Shown: positions 27,765 through 37,994, numbered from the stretch's first letter. The stretch: 64,000 nucleotides of DNA from Acidobacteriota bacterium (GCA_019639115.1 JAHBSM010000002.1:1-64000); one strand, 5' to 3'. Made by a program: numbers and translations. The notes: generated by a model not told the origin, from the letters alone.

Positions 27765-29816
27765 TCAACCGAGCATCTCACTTAGCTCGGCTGCCGACCT
27801 TGCCGGCCGCTCGCAAACCATATCGCGGCAGACATATGCCAAGGCAAGGCCGTCCTCGGGCGCTCTGGCCTCCAACAGCGGTACTGCGACCGCGTCATTC
27901 GCGGCATCGCGGCTCCTGACCACGATAGTACACGGCAGATATCGCTTATCGACGAGCCGCTCGAGTTCGTTACCTGCGGGCCCGGCGATCACGACCTCGC
28001 GTTTTTCTGCCACGTAAAATTCCAATGCCGAAAGTGCCCTGCCGAAAGCCTGCGGATGGCGGGAGATCATACCCGAATAAAGCCTGAGCACCGATGTCGC
28101 GTAACGGTCATAAGACCCGTCGCCGGTCAGCCGTGCAAGTCGCATCATGACTTCGGCAGCAACGGAATTGCCTGACGGCGTGGCGTTGTCGTAAAAGTCC
28201 TTGTTTCTCACGACAAGTTCCTCGTGCTCGGTGGACGTATAATAGAAACCGCCGTTCTCAGCGTCCCAGAACTCTTTGATCATCGTATCCGCGAGCGACC
28301 GCGCGGACGAAAGATATCGGATATCGCCCGTCGCCCTATAGAGTTCCAGCAGCCCGTCCGCGACGTTGGCGTGATCGTCAAGATACGCCGGGATCTTCGC
28401 GACGCCGTCCTTCCAGGTTCGCATCAATCTGCCGCCCGGCATCATCTCGGCCAACAGAAAATCCGCATTCGCTTTCGCCGCGTTCAGCAGTTCAGCATCG
28501 CCCAAAACGCAAGCGGCATCGGCGAATGCTGCTAACATCAGCCCGTTCCAGGCCGACAATACCTTTTCGTCACGGCGCGGCTTGATACGCGCCTCGCGAT
28601 CCGCAAATAGCCGCTGCCTGCCCGACGCTATCACGTCGATCAGCTCCTGCTCATCTATCTTCAACGCCGCTGCGGCTGCTTCGACCGTGTATCTGCGATT
28701 GAGTATGTTGTGGCCTTCGAAGTTCCCTTCCGTCGAGACATCAAAATAGAAGTTGAAGATCCGGGCGTCCGCTTCGCCCAGAACGGCGGCGATCTCCTCC
28801 GGCTTCCAAACAAAGAATTTGCCCTCTTCGCCTTCGCTGTCAGCGTCCTGTGTCGAATAGAACCCGCCGGAAGGGTCGAGCATCTCGCGGCGAATGTACT
28901 CAAGCGTCTCGACGGCAGTTTGGCGAAACTCGTCGCGGCCCGTCACCTGAAACGCGTGCAGATAGACCCGTGCAAGCTGGGCATTGTCGTACAGCATCTT
29001 CTCAAAATGAGGCACGAGCCATATCTGATCGACCGAGTATCTATGGAACCCGCCGCCGAGTTGATCGTATATGCCGCCGCGCGCCATCTTGTCCAAAGTA
29101 TGCGTCACCATCTCAAGAGCCTTCTCTGAGCCGGTTCGATCGTGGTGACGAAGCAGGAACTCTATCGACATCGCTGCCGGGAACTTCGGCGCACCGCCGA
29201 ATCCGCCGTGGGTCGCGTCAAATGAACGCACGAACGATTCAAGAGCGGCGTCGGCAGTGCCTACATCGGTCCGGCCGGACGCAGCCGATGAAACGGCGGC
29301 GGCCCGGCGAAGCTCGGCAGCGATCTCGAGTGCAGAGGTATCGATCTCGTCGCGGCGTTCTCGATACGCCTCTGAGATGCTCATCAGTATCTGCCTCCAC
29401 GAAGGCATTCCGTAACGCGGCTGCGGCGGGAAATACGTGCCGCCAAAGAATGGCCGCTTATCCGCGGTCACAAAAACGTTCATCGGCCAGCCGCCGCGCC
29501 CGGTCGTCATCTGGACGAAATTCATATACACCTGATCGACGTCGGGGCGTTCTTCCATATCAACCTTTATGTTTATGAAATTCTCGTTCTGGATCGCCGC
29601 GACCTCTGCGTCCTCGAACGACTCATTTTCCATCACGTGGCACCAGTGACAGGCCGAGTATCCGATGCTGACGAGTACAGGCTTGTCTTCGTTCCGGGCT
29701 TTTTCAAACGCCTCGTCGCACCACGGCCACCAATCGACCGGATTGTATGCGTGCTGGAGCAGATAGGGCGATGTCTCGTCGATCAGACGATTCGGAGTTT
29801 TAGGATCAGAACTCAT
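27765..29816 (-). CDS. thioredoxin-domain protein, YyaL/DUF255 family
   Basis: A 683-residue cytoplasmic protein. The N-terminal thioredoxin-like domain (DUF255) has SACHWCHVM (about 52-60), a CxxC redox-like motif, after the NPVDWWPW segment. The C-terminal part (from about 190) is an alpha/alpha six-barrel with glycosidase-like repeats ([32 protein letters not shown]), the same as in human SPATA20. The function of this family is still not settled. The gene is alone, and the signal-peptide-free N terminus suggests it stays in the cytosol. Confidence 0.92.
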   Translation of the reverse strand: MSSDPKTPNRLIDETSPYLLQHAYNPVDWWPWCDEAFEKARNEDKPVLVSIGYSACHWCHVMENESFEDAEVAAIQNENFINIKVDMEERPDVDQVYMNFVQMTTGRGGWPMNVFVTADKRPFFGGTYFPPQPRYGMPSWRQILMSISEAYRERRDEIDTSALEIAAELRRAAAVSSAASGRTDVGTADAALESFVRSFDATHGGFGGAPKFPAAMSIEFLLRHHDRTGSEKALEMVTHTLDKMARGGIYDQLGGGFHRYSVDQIWLVPHFEKMLYDNAQLARVYLHAFQVTGRDEFRQTAVETLEYIRREMLDPSGGFYSTQDADSEGEEGKFFVWKPEEIAAVLGEADARIFNFYFDVSTEGNFEGHNILNRRYTVEAAAAALKIDEQELIDVIASGRQRLFADREARIKPRRDEKVLSAWNGLMLAAFADAACVLGDAELLNAAKANADFLLAEMMPGGRLMRTWKDGVAKIPAYLDDHANVADGLLELYRATGDIRYLSSARSLADTMIKEFWDAENGGFYYTSTEHEELVVRNKDFYDNATPSGNSVAAEVMMRLARLTGDGSYDRYATSVLRLYSGMISRHPQAFGRALSALEFYVAEKREVVIAGPAGNELERLVDKRYLPCTIVVRSRDAANDAVAVPLLEARAPEDGLALAYVCRDMVCERPARSAAELSEMLG

Positions 29817-30083
29817 GATCTGATTCTTTCATTCGCGATAAGAAAAATACAGCACACAGGCCCGGCAAACCGCCGCAAACACACCTATGCGGCAGGTCTG
29901 GCCTAACCGTGGGAACGATTTGAACAGATTGAGCGGCACTCATGATGCGGTAGATACGAAGGTCGATAGTTTTTATGTTGACATCCGAGACAGTAGGGGC
30001 GTAAGGTGGACGCATCGGCAAAGTCCCCAATTTTCTTTCACACGGAAGCGAACCTTCACTTCCGTCAAACGGAGGGTTTAAGA

Positions 30084-30620
30084 ATGATATCTATTGTCTT
30101 TAGAAGCTTGGCCATAGCAGCTGCCTTGGCCATCGGAGTTTTGTGCCTTTGTGTTGCCGGCTCGTCCTCGGCCGCCGCGCCAAAGTCGGCTAACGGTCAG
30201 GGCACCTTGATCCGGCTTGACGAATCCGGGTCGCCGGTTCGCCGTCACTTCTCTTTCAGCGGCAGACAATTGAACGGATACAACGCTGACGGGAACGCGA
30301 TCCTTCACAATCCTGAGTATCGAACGAACAACGGGAAGGTCTATGCCCTGCAGATCGATATCAAGTGCATGAAGGTGGTTGGCAATACAGCGATCTTCGG
30401 CGGATTGACCCGCAGAACGAATGATCCGGATCTTGTTGACGCAGCCTTTTTCACCGTTCAGGACAATGGTGAGCCTGGTAAGGATCGCGACAAGATCAGT
30501 CTGGTGTATTTTTTTGATGCGGACCCGACGACGACGGGCGATCCGATGCTTTGCCAATACATAGCTCCAAGCGATTTTCCGCTTGAAACCATCGAATCGG
30601 GCAACGTTCAGGTCAAATAG
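30084..30620 (+). CDS. secreted protein of unknown function
   Basis: The start at 30084 has GGAGG 8-9 bases upstream, and it begins with a signal peptide (MISIVFRSLAIAAALAIGV...SSSAAAP). The 178-residue product has a mostly beta mature part (HFSFSGRQLNGYNADGNAIL, GKVYALQIDIKCMKVVGNTAIFGG) and an acidic loop near the end. A TTGACA at 29978-29983 upstream could be its -35. No family recognised. In Acidobacteria similar lone secreted genes are common. Confidence 0.75.
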   Translation: MISIVFRSLAIAAALAIGVLCLCVAGSSSAAAPKSANGQGTLIRLDESGSPVRRHFSFSGRQLNGYNADGNAILHNPEYRTNNGKVYALQIDIKCMKVVGNTAIFGGLTRRTNDPDLVDAAFFTVQDNGEPGKDRDKISLVYFFDADPTTTGDPMLCQYIAPSDFPLETIESGNVQVK

Positions 30621-30906
30621 CCCGATCGAATTTGGACCCGATGTTCACGACCGAAGTCCGGTGCGTCGGCAGGTTTGACGCGGCTGGCCTTTTCCTTTGT
30701 ATAGGCGTTCGGTGATACAATTACGCCACAACCACGATGGTCATATTCTGTTTGTCCACTTTTAGACCGATCGATCAGCGTGCCCACCTTTTCGGCGGAG
30801 ACTAAGCCGTCGGCTCCTTGCTTGGCCGAGCGGTCCGCGGCCGCTCATATCTTTTCGTGCCGCAGCCGGAAACGCTGCATTTTCAGCTATTTAAGGAGAC
30901 ACTGTC

Positions 30907-32256
30907 ATGATGCCGACACAAGAATTGCAGAGGCCCGTCATCAAAACCGAATTGCCCGGGCCCAGGTCGCTTGAGATCATCAATGCCGACGCCGAGTATG
31001 TGACCCCGAGCTACCCTCGGCCGGATTACAAGCTCGTCGCCGACCACGCCAGCGGCGTCTGGATCACCGATCCCGACGGCAACGTGTTTCTAGATTGCAA
31101 CGCAGGGGTCGCCGTGTGCTCGACCGGACATTGCCATCCGGAGGTCGTAGCCGCGGTCCAGAAACAGGTTGGCGAACTCATCCATCTGTGCGGGACCGAT
31201 TTTTACTACCGCCATATGCCTGAGCTTGGCAAAAAGCTGAACGAGATCGTGCCGATCGACGGCCCAACCAAGACGCATTTTGCCAACAGCGGCGCTGAGG
31301 CTATCGAAACTGCGCTGAAGCTCGCGATGTATCACACGCGGCGTCAGAAATTCATCTCGTTCTTCGGTTCGTTCCACGGCCGCACTCTCGGAGCGTTGTC
31401 GCTGACAAGTTCGAAGCGAGCCCAGCGGCTCGGGTTCATGCGACAGGCTCTCGACGTCGTCCACGTTCCATATCCCAATTGCTTCCGGTGTCCTTTTAAC
31501 AAAGGCAAATGCGGCGACGGCTCGTGCTGTATGGGTACGACCGATTGGATAAAGAACACTCTATTCAATACCACGACCCCGCCCGAAGAGGTCGCCGGCA
31601 TCATCCTGGAAGTGGTCCAGGGCGAGGGCGGCTATGTACCCGCCCCGACGGAGGTCGTTCGCGAGATCCGCAGGATCTGTGACGAGCACGGCATAATGCT
31701 GATCGTTGATGAGGTTCAGTCCGGCATGGGACGAACGGGCAAGATGTTCGCACTCGACCATCACGAGGGCGTCAAAGCCGACATTGTATGTATGGCTAAA
31801 GGGCTCGGCTCGGGTATGCCGATCGGGGCATGCACGGCGCGAGCGGACATCATGGACTGGCACAAGGGAGCACATGCGTCAACATTTGGCGGCAATCCCG
31901 TTGCGTTGACCGCCGCTCTGAGAACGATCGAACTCCTCGAAGGCGGGCTGGTTGAGAACTCGCGCGAGGTCGGCGCATATCTCGAAGCCGGACTCAACCG
32001 ATTGAAAGAAAAATATGCCTGCATCGGCGATGTCCGCGGATTCGGCATGATGCTCGGCGTCGAGTTCGTCAAAGCCGACGGAGCGCCCGATCCGGAACTT
32101 CGCGATCGTATCGAATACGGATGCTTCGAACGCGGCCTCATAATCCTCGGCTGCGGCGCTAACTCGATACGCTGGTCGCCGCCGCTAATTCTGTCTCGCG
32201 AGAACGTCGATGTTGCTTTGGAGATATTCGAAGCAGCTATCGCGGCCTCGATCTGA
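30907..32256 (+). CDS. class III aminotransferase (acetylornithine/4-aminobutyrate type)
   Basis: A 449-residue PLP enzyme. AAGGAG stands upstream of two adjacent ATGs. The cofactor Lys is K298 (CMAKGLGSGMPIGA), with the Asp of IVDEVQSG at D268, and NSGAEA plus FHGRTLGALS complete the cofactor site. It resembles the archaeal and thermophile 'acetyl ornithine aminotransferase family' rather than ArgD. Unusually, residues 192-208 hold CFRCPFNKGKCGDGSCC, five cysteines in 17 residues, in a surface loop. The substrate, possibly 4-aminobutyrate, ornithine or a basic amino acid, cannot be fixed. A terminator follows. Confidence 0.93.
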   Translation: MMPTQELQRPVIKTELPGPRSLEIINADAEYVTPSYPRPDYKLVADHASGVWITDPDGNVFLDCNAGVAVCSTGHCHPEVVAAVQKQVGELIHLCGTDFYYRHMPELGKKLNEIVPIDGPTKTHFANSGAEAIETALKLAMYHTRRQKFISFFGSFHGRTLGALSLTSSKRAQRLGFMRQALDVVHVPYPNCFRCPFNKGKCGDGSCCMGTTDWIKNTLFNTTTPPEEVAGIILEVVQGEGGYVPAPTEVVREIRRICDEHGIMLIVDEVQSGMGRTGKMFALDHHEGVKADIVCMAKGLGSGMPIGACTARADIMDWHKGAHASTFGGNPVALTAALRTIELLEGGLVENSREVGAYLEAGLNRLKEKYACIGDVRGFGMMLGVEFVKADGAPDPELRDRIEYGCFERGLIILGCGANSIRWSPPLILSRENVDVALEIFEAAIAASI

Positions 32257-32281
32257 TCGACACACGCGTCGCACACAATGG

Positions 32282-32310
32282 AAAGGGCGGCACATCCGGC
32301 CGCCCTTTAT
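32282..32310. terminator. bidirectional terminator
   Basis: AAAGGGCGGC and GCCGCCCTTT form a 10-bp GC stem around ACATCCG, with T and A runs on either side, between the convergent aminotransferase and TPR membrane genes. Confidence 0.85.
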
Positions 32311-32323
32311 TCGTCGTCTATCG

Positions 32324-33730
32324 CTAGTCGTCGAGCTCGATGTCGTGCGGGAACCGCTGTTCGAAGAAAGTCGAACCGGCGAGCAATGCGATCCAAACCG
32401 CCAGGCCAAGCCCGGTAACGGCCCAGCCCACGTTTGCCGCAAGCGTCTCATCGAATATCAAACCGTAAAGCAGCGGCAGAGCACCGGCGGCGGCGGCAAA
32501 GAATCCAGACCTCGCGAAGCGGCCAAGCGAATCGGCCAATTGGACCCTGCTCGATTCCATCTCAAGGAATTCATCATCGCTGTTAAGCCGTGCAAAATAT
32601 GCAGCCTCGCCGCCGGCCCAGCGGCGAAGAGCATTTGACCCGGCGGCGATATTTGCTGCGTCGAACTGATGTATCACGTGTGCGAGCTTACCCTCGCGCA
32701 TGGCGGTCTCGGCTAACCCGCGAAACGCCAGAAAGCAGTTCCCTCCGCGCTCGATCGCCCTGCGAAACGCGGACTCGGCCAATCGCCAGCGGCCGAACTG
32801 AGAGAATGCCTCACCGATCCGGGCGATCAATCCGGCGTCTTCGCCCGCGTATCGTGAGCTCAAACGCAGAGCCGCGATCGATCGCATCCTGAGTTTTTCG
32901 CTTCGTTCCGATCCGGCATACGAGTGCATACCGCGTGCGAGGTCAAGCAGAATCCTCGGATCTCTCGGACGCAGATGCAGGGCTCGCCTGAACGCTTCGA
33001 TCGACTGGATCAGGAATCCCGCGACCCGAAGCTCGTTGCCCAAACGGTGCAGATAGTCGGCCTTGTTCGACTCGTCATCCGGAATGTCGCCTGTGTCTAT
33101 CGCCGATCGATTTCGTCGCGGAGCCGACCGAAGCGACGATTCAAGCACGTCCGAGCCCGGTATCCCGGCAAACGACGCCTTCATTTGTATCTCTTTTGGA
33201 TCGCCGAGATACGTCCGCATGTCGAGCGTCCTCAGGTCCATTACTTCGTCGGGCAATTCAGCAAGCAGCCGGGCAAGCATCTCCGGGTAGCTTGCCGACG
33301 CGGACGAGAAAGCATAGGCGAGTCCGAGTCCGCGCACCGTCGTACGATATCTGTAATGTACGCGGCCATCGCGGCGCAGCGTCCGTGTCGCCTGAGTGTC
33401 TATCTGCTCCACATCGCCGAGCCGCAGACGAGTGCGGCGGCCCGAAAGCCGCCGTATGACATTGAACAGTATCCCCGTTCTTGCGAGCCTGCGGCCGTCA
33501 AATACGATACGGTCCCGCATCGCAAGGAACGGCAGCCCTATCCACGACAGTGCAAAGGCGGCAGCGCCCGCGGCGTCCAATTCTAAATAAAAAAGCAGTG
33601 CGGACAGGTATGAACCGAGGAGCAGAGCGGCGAGATAACCACCCGATACGGCCCTGACAGAAAGATCGATCCCGGCGCCTTCGTTCTCGCCGGCAGCAGT
33701 CTCAGCTACTGACCTCTCATTTTCCATCAA
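32324..33730 (-). CDS. membrane protein with PH-like and TPR regions
   Basis: A 468-residue protein. Two N-terminal membrane segments (about 30-70) precede a beta domain (80-165) resembling a bacterial PH-like domain, then about four TPR-like helical repeats (210-370; ADYLHRLGNELRVAGFLIQSIEAFRRALHLRP), and two C-terminal membrane segments (about 405-455). I do not recognise a specific family. It follows the YfgM-like gene by 10 bases, so the two may be one operon. A scaffold for membrane complexes is plausible. Confidence 0.7.
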   Translation of the reverse strand: MMENERSVAETAAGENEGAGIDLSVRAVSGGYLAALLLGSYLSALLFYLELDAAGAAAFALSWIGLPFLAMRDRIVFDGRRLARTGILFNVIRRLSGRRTRLRLGDVEQIDTQATRTLRRDGRVHYRYRTTVRGLGLAYAFSSASASYPEMLARLLAELPDEVMDLRTLDMRTYLGDPKEIQMKASFAGIPGSDVLESSLRSAPRRNRSAIDTGDIPDDESNKADYLHRLGNELRVAGFLIQSIEAFRRALHLRPRDPRILLDLARGMHSYAGSERSEKLRMRSIAALRLSSRYAGEDAGLIARIGEAFSQFGRWRLAESAFRRAIERGGNCFLAFRGLAETAMREGKLAHVIHQFDAANIAAGSNALRRWAGGEAAYFARLNSDDEFLEMESSRVQLADSLGRFARSGFFAAAAGALPLLYGLIFDETLAANVGWAVTGLGLAVWIALLAGSTFFEQRFPHDIELDD

Positions 33731-33740
33731 TGGCCGACGA

Positions 33741-34604
33741 TCACATTCCGATCGGAAGTCCGCCGCCGAATGGATTCGGCTGTTCGGCTTCCTTTATCTC
33801 TTTCGCACGGGCGGGATCGAGCGATTCGAGTTTCTCTTTGGCATCCCGTGCAGTTTGGCCCATCGAGATGGCCTTGCCATCAGCATCTTTTGCCTCGCTT
33901 GCGGTCTTGGCTATCTGGAAGTAGAGGTCCGCCGCTTCGGCCGTTTTGCCCTGCTTCTCATATACCTTAGCGAGTTCGAAATTCACGGTATCCTTCGCTA
34001 TCAGCGGGTCCGGCATCCCGAGCAGTTCGTTGTATAACGTCGCCGCTTCATCGAAGCGGCCGTCCTCGGCCCGGGTCTGAGCAAGGGCGAATTTAGCGAG
34101 CTTTGCTACGTCGGATGTGCCGTTCGCCATCGCCTCGAGCTCAGTTATAGCGGCGGGACGATCCGAAAATAGCTTTGTAACGGCGATAAAATACTTGGCT
34201 TTTTCGCCTGCGGCGCCGCCGTAATTGTCAACAACGGCCTGAAACTGGGCTATAGCGGCATCGGCCCTTTCTTTTTCGGTCTTATAGGTCTTCTCACCGG
34301 TCCCGGCGACTGGCGGAGTGTCCGTTATGCGAGCCTTTGACGTCTCGATGGCCTTTGCCAACGCCGATTGAGCAGCTGCATTCGAACGCTTAGAGAACGA
34401 ATTGAATACCGCGATCAAAATAGCCAATACGACGACCGCTCCCAGCGCGTAAAGCAGCGTCCGGCCGCGGCCCTCGACCTTTTTCCCGATCTCCTCGATG
34501 CCCTTCCCGACCTTTTGCTGGAACACGTCCTCGTATCGGGTTGGAGCCGTCTTTTCGGGTGCGGCCACCGGGGCCTGTTCAAATCTTCTTTGTTTCTTCG
34601 CCAT
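33741..34604 (-). CDS. YfgM/TPR-type single-pass membrane protein
   Basis: A 287-residue protein with a short cytoplasmic N terminus rich in basic and Glu residues, one membrane segment (about 49-68, LLYALGAVVVLAILIAVF), and a periplasmic TPR-like helical domain. The layout is that of YfgM (PF09976), a periplasmic chaperone-related protein attached to SecYEG in E. coli. Local motifs are general TPR patterns, so the assignment is moderate. The C-terminal Gly/Pro tail (NPFGGGLPIGM) is flexible. Neighbour 33730-32324 follows at 10 bases. Confidence 0.75.
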   Translation of the reverse strand: MAKKQRRFEQAPVAAPEKTAPTRYEDVFQQKVGKGIEEIGKKVEGRGRTLLYALGAVVVLAILIAVFNSFSKRSNAAAQSALAKAIETSKARITDTPPVAGTGEKTYKTEKERADAAIAQFQAVVDNYGGAAGEKAKYFIAVTKLFSDRPAAITELEAMANGTSDVAKLAKFALAQTRAEDGRFDEAATLYNELLGMPDPLIAKDTVNFELAKVYEKQGKTAEAADLYFQIAKTASEAKDADGKAISMGQTARDAKEKLESLDPARAKEIKEAEQPNPFGGGLPIGM

Positions 34605-34773
34605 TACGATCGAAAATCTGCAATTTCTTCAAATTCTAACGTTGTATAATTGCCGCAGCGGCCGGCATTCCAAAAGTGTTAATTTAGCCTAAATGCGTTT
34701 CAAGGGCAAATAACTCGAACGGGAAACCGCGGCTGCAAGAGATCGGGGATCGCACCCGAAGTGAAATTTTTTG

Positions 34774-34800
34774 GGAACTGAACTGAATATCCGGTGTCTA
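34774..34800 (+). promoter_or_regulatory. ECF-sigma type promoter upstream of the sigma factor gene
   Basis: GGAACT (34774-34779), 16 bases, GTCTA (34796-34800). This is the SigE/RpoE-like pattern (GGAAC-N16/17-GTC) used by many ECF sigma factors, and lies about 75 bases before the sigma gene start. Autoregulation is a reasonable inference. Confidence 0.65.
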
Positions 34801-34874
34801 TCCAAACAGGGCCGTAAGATCGAACGGCCCGGACAGATTGCAGAGCCCCGACGCTCAGGGGCGGAACGAGCGGG

Positions 34875-35528
34875 ATGTTCTTCACCAGGTCGATGACTAT
34901 TAGTGATGAAGAATTGATCGGGGCCGTCCCCGCTGCCCGCTCGAAGCCTGCGGCAGGCCAGGCTGATACGGCTCTTGTCGAACGATTGAGATCCGGCGAG
35001 GCCGAAGCTTACGAGGAACTTGTCGATCGGTTCTCCGGCGAGATCTACGGACTCGCGTTTCGATTGACCTCGGACGCCGCTGATGCGGCCGACATTACCC
35101 AGGAGGTTTTTATTCAGGCGTTCCGGTCGATCGAAGGTTTTCGCGGCGAAGCGAATCTGCGGACATGGTTGTTCCGCATAGTCGTCAACCGGGCCCGCAA
35201 CCGGTTCCGCTGGTGGAAACGCAAGAGGCGCGACACGACATACTCGATCGATGCCCCGATCGGCGACGGCGATGCGACCATCGCGGATTCTTTGATAGAC
35301 AGATCGAGCAGCCCCGAACAGGACGCGATCGATAGCGAAAGGATGCGGGCGCTGACCAAAGCACTTGCCGAGCTGAAGCCGATCTATCGCGAGGCCGTGA
35401 TACTAGCAGATGTCGAAGGCCTCAGTTATCGCGAGTGTTCTGCGGCACTCGGCATCGACATCGGGACCGTGCGATCGAGGATATCGCGTGGCCGAGATGA
35501 GCTGAGGCAAAGGCTCAAGGATATTTGA
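34875..35528 (+). CDS. ECF RNA polymerase sigma factor (RpoE-like)
   Basis: A 217-residue sigma factor. Region 2 (about 55-125) has DAADITQEVFIQAFRSIEGFRGEANLRTWLFRIVVNRARN, the -10 recognition segment. Region 4 (about 165-215) has the HTH LSYRECSAALGIDIGTVRSRISRGRDELRQRL. Between them lies a short low-complexity linker. The start at 34875 is kept, and an alternative ATG at 34893 is possible. Its likely anti-sigma factor is 260 bases downstream. An ECF-type promoter upstream suggests autoregulation. Confidence 0.95.
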   Translation: MFFTRSMTISDEELIGAVPAARSKPAAGQADTALVERLRSGEAEAYEELVDRFSGEIYGLAFRLTSDAADAADITQEVFIQAFRSIEGFRGEANLRTWLFRIVVNRARNRFRWWKRKRRDTTYSIDAPIGDGDATIADSLIDRSSSPEQDAIDSERMRALTKALAELKPIYREAVILADVEGLSYRECSAALGIDIGTVRSRISRGRDELRQRLKDI

Positions 35529-35787
35529 CAATCGAACCAATGTCGGACTCGCCCCGGCCTCGTTCCCATTGACTGAAGATCGGTGCCAAACGACGAGTCA
35601 AAAAGAGTGCGGCGGCATGATGGCTGCGGGACACTTGACCTCGAAGAAGAGATATTTGATCGACCAGCAACGATCTTTTTCAACTTCGATGCCAAGCCTA
35701 AGCCTAATGATCCGCACGTTGTTCGCTCAAGCGAGCGAATAACCGGGGCCAGTCCGCCATTGGTTCGATCATGTAAAAGGACTCGAT

Positions 35788-36591
35788 ATGAATTGCGTCG
35801 AGACAAAAAATAGTTTGAACGAATACCTAGACGGCGAGCTTGATGTATCGGCCGCCGCCGAGGTGTCGCTGCATTTGAGCGAATGCGCCGATTGCAGCAG
35901 CAGATCCTCCGAGCTCAATGCCCTGAACGAGATGCTGACGCGGCTGCCGAAGCCGCCGGTTCCGCTTGCTGTCATCACGGCGGCCAAGTCCGCTATACCC
36001 GACAACGTGAGGCCGCCGATGTTTGCATACACTCTCGGCTACGGTCGGCAGAAGCGTATCGGCTGGACCCCGATCTTCGCGGGCGCCGCCGCGTCTTTGC
36101 TTATTACGCTGGGTTTCTTTCAATTCTTGGCACGAATGGACGTCCCATCGGTGGATTCTGCGTCAACCAGGCAGCCGACATCTTCTGGTGTGTATCTCGC
36201 CGGTTCGCAGCCTGTTTACCGCGGCAGGGGCTCGCTCGATGCCGCCGCCTACGCCAATTCGCGACGCGACGTGTCGTCCATCTCTCCAAGCATAAATCCG
36301 CACGGAGCCTTGCTGGCTCTCGCACGATCGCTCGTCAACGGTAAGTTTCGCGACAAGGAAATGGTCGTAGTTGCCAATGTTTTCGGCGACGGGATGGCCG
36401 AGATCACTTCGGTCGTCGAACCGACGGACGATCCTATATCGATAGCCGATCTGAGGGCGGCGCTCATACTGGATCGAGGCGAGGCGCCGTTCGTTCCCGC
36501 GTCGCTCGACGGACGGCCCGAGAGCGTGCCGGTCGTCCTGAAATTCAAGACAGTCACGGTCTCGACATCGGCTCGGGCCAAACGCCGCTGA
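35788..36591 (+). CDS. membrane anti-sigma factor with zinc-finger (zf-HC2)
   Basis: A 267-residue protein preceded by AAGGA. The N-terminal region has the HxxxCxxC zinc-binding motif (HLSECADC, about residues 30-37) after a helix with CVETKNSLNEYLDGEL. One membrane segment is at about 96-116 (FAGAAASLLITLGFFQFLA), and the rest (about 150 residues) is periplasmic, with conserved-looking beta strands (KEMVVVANVFGDGMAEITSV). It should bind the ECF sigma factor in the cytoplasm and respond to an envelope signal. It faces the next gene tail to tail with no gap (36591/36592). Confidence 0.88.
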   Translation: MNCVETKNSLNEYLDGELDVSAAAEVSLHLSECADCSSRSSELNALNEMLTRLPKPPVPLAVITAAKSAIPDNVRPPMFAYTLGYGRQKRIGWTPIFAGAAASLLITLGFFQFLARMDVPSVDSASTRQPTSSGVYLAGSQPVYRGRGSLDAAAYANSRRDVSSISPSINPHGALLALARSLVNGKFRDKEMVVVANVFGDGMAEITSVVEPTDDPISIADLRAALILDRGEAPFVPASLDGRPESVPVVLKFKTVTVSTSARAKRR

Positions 36592-37983
36592 TCACATCTT
36601 ATCGATCTCAGCCTTTAGTCGAGCCGCGAGATTCTGCTCGAGTCTGAGCAGTTCGTTGTATTGTTCCATGGCACCGGCTCGATCCTTTTTCCGCACAAGT
36701 ATCACGCCTAGATTGAAACGCGCTTTTGCAAATCGAGGATTGAGCTCGAGGCATTTGATGTAGGCGTCTATTGCCTTGTCCCTTTGATTGTCGGCAAAAT
36801 ACGCGTTACCCAATAGGTAGAAGCCATCCGGATATTCCGGATTATCGCGTGTGAATTGAACAAGCCCGGTGACGGCCCGAGAATACAGCGGAGTGGCTTC
36901 AGCTCGCCGATTCAACCCGTCGTAGGCGCGGGCAAGATAGAAGAGCGTCTCGCCGTCGTTCGGCTTGAGCCTGAGCGCCGAATTGCAGGTCCGTATCGCG
37001 TCCTGGAACAGCTTGAGGTCGTTCTGAGCACGGCACAGATTGGTGTAGCCCATATACTGGTCCGGCAGAAGCGTCACTGCGGCCTGGGCAGACTTGGCGG
37101 CTTCATCGTGCCTATCTGAAAGGCTATAGTACCATGCAAGATCGGTGTAGAAATCGCCGTCATTCGGAAATCTCTCTAGTCCCTTTCGGCACGTCTCGAT
37201 CGCTTCGGCAAAACGCCCCTGATTGTGAAAAAGATTCGCAAGCGTCAGGAACGTGCTCTTTTCGCCCGGCTTTGCTGCGATCGCTCGCTGATAGGCCGCG
37301 ATAGCTCCGTCGATGTCGCCCTGACGCTGGCGCGAATCAGCCAGCAGCAGGTACGATTCGCCGACCATCCGCGTGCCGCGTTTCAGAGCCTCGTCGGCGG
37401 CAGCTCCCTGGGCCTTGTAATTGCCTTTGAGCGCGTGAATGCGGGCGATGTTGTAGTATGTGTCGGCATCCTTAGGGTCCAAAAGAAGTGAACGCTGGAA
37501 CGTGTCGAGCGCCTCTTCGGTTCGCCCTTGCTCGACGTAGATCTCACCCAAACTCCTCAGAAATGAGACATTCTTTGGCTCGAGCTGGATCGCCTTCGAC
37601 AGGTCCGCCGCGGCTTCGTCGAAACGCTTCTGATCATAGTATATGTACCAGCGGATCCGATAGACCTCGAGCGGTTTGAAACCCTGCGTCAGCGCGGTCT
37701 GGAGCGACCTCTCAGCGGGTTCATACTCTTTGAGGTAATAGTGGGCCACGCCTTTCCAATAATGGGCCGCCGGGTTATTTGCTACAAGCTGGATCGCCTG
37801 CTGATAAGAGTCGGCGGCTGCTTTGTAGTTCTTTTCGCGAAACAGCTTATCTCCCTGCGCGGCCAGTTCACGCGAACGCTGCTGATCGCGTTTGGACTGG
37901 CCGAACGCAGCCTGTTCCCCTGCGGCAAGAAGCGCTATTACCAACAGCGAAATGATACCGAGTCTATATTTTCCGATCATCAC
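36592..37983 (-). CDS. secreted tetratricopeptide repeat protein
   Basis: A 463-residue protein with a signal peptide (IGKYRLGIISLLVIALLAAG, ending AFGQ). The rest is about ten TPR units (for example ALDTFQRSLLLDPKDADTYYNIA, AIDAYIKCLELNPRFAKARFNLG), so it should form a superhelical binding surface in the periplasm. It follows the Ser/Thr kinase gene by 11 bases and is likely cotranscribed, so it could hold a complex linked to the kinase. No catalytic residues. Partner unknown. Confidence 0.85.
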   Translation of the reverse strand: MMIGKYRLGIISLLVIALLAAGEQAAFGQSKRDQQRSRELAAQGDKLFREKNYKAAADSYQQAIQLVANNPAAHYWKGVAHYYLKEYEPAERSLQTALTQGFKPLEVYRIRWYIYYDQKRFDEAAADLSKAIQLEPKNVSFLRSLGEIYVEQGRTEEALDTFQRSLLLDPKDADTYYNIARIHALKGNYKAQGAAADEALKRGTRMVGESYLLLADSRQRQGDIDGAIAAYQRAIAAKPGEKSTFLTLANLFHNQGRFAEAIETCRKGLERFPNDGDFYTDLAWYYSLSDRHDEAAKSAQAAVTLLPDQYMGYTNLCRAQNDLKLFQDAIRTCNSALRLKPNDGETLFYLARAYDGLNRRAEATPLYSRAVTGLVQFTRDNPEYPDGFYLLGNAYFADNQRDKAIDAYIKCLELNPRFAKARFNLGVILVRKKDRAGAMEQYNELLRLEQNLAARLKAEIDKM

Positions 37984-37994
37984 ATTCCCTCAAA

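Noticed and set aside
26822..27781. A 319-residue minus-strand open frame covering both repeat lipoproteins.
   Set aside because: It is open only because the Ala/Asn/Pro-rich plus-strand genes give few stop codons on the other strand. No ribosome site, domain or sensible composition.
35583..35813. A 76-residue open frame between the sigma and anti-sigma genes.
   Set aside because: No clear ribosome site, no family, and it overlaps the anti-sigma start that has AAGGA. Too weak to annotate.
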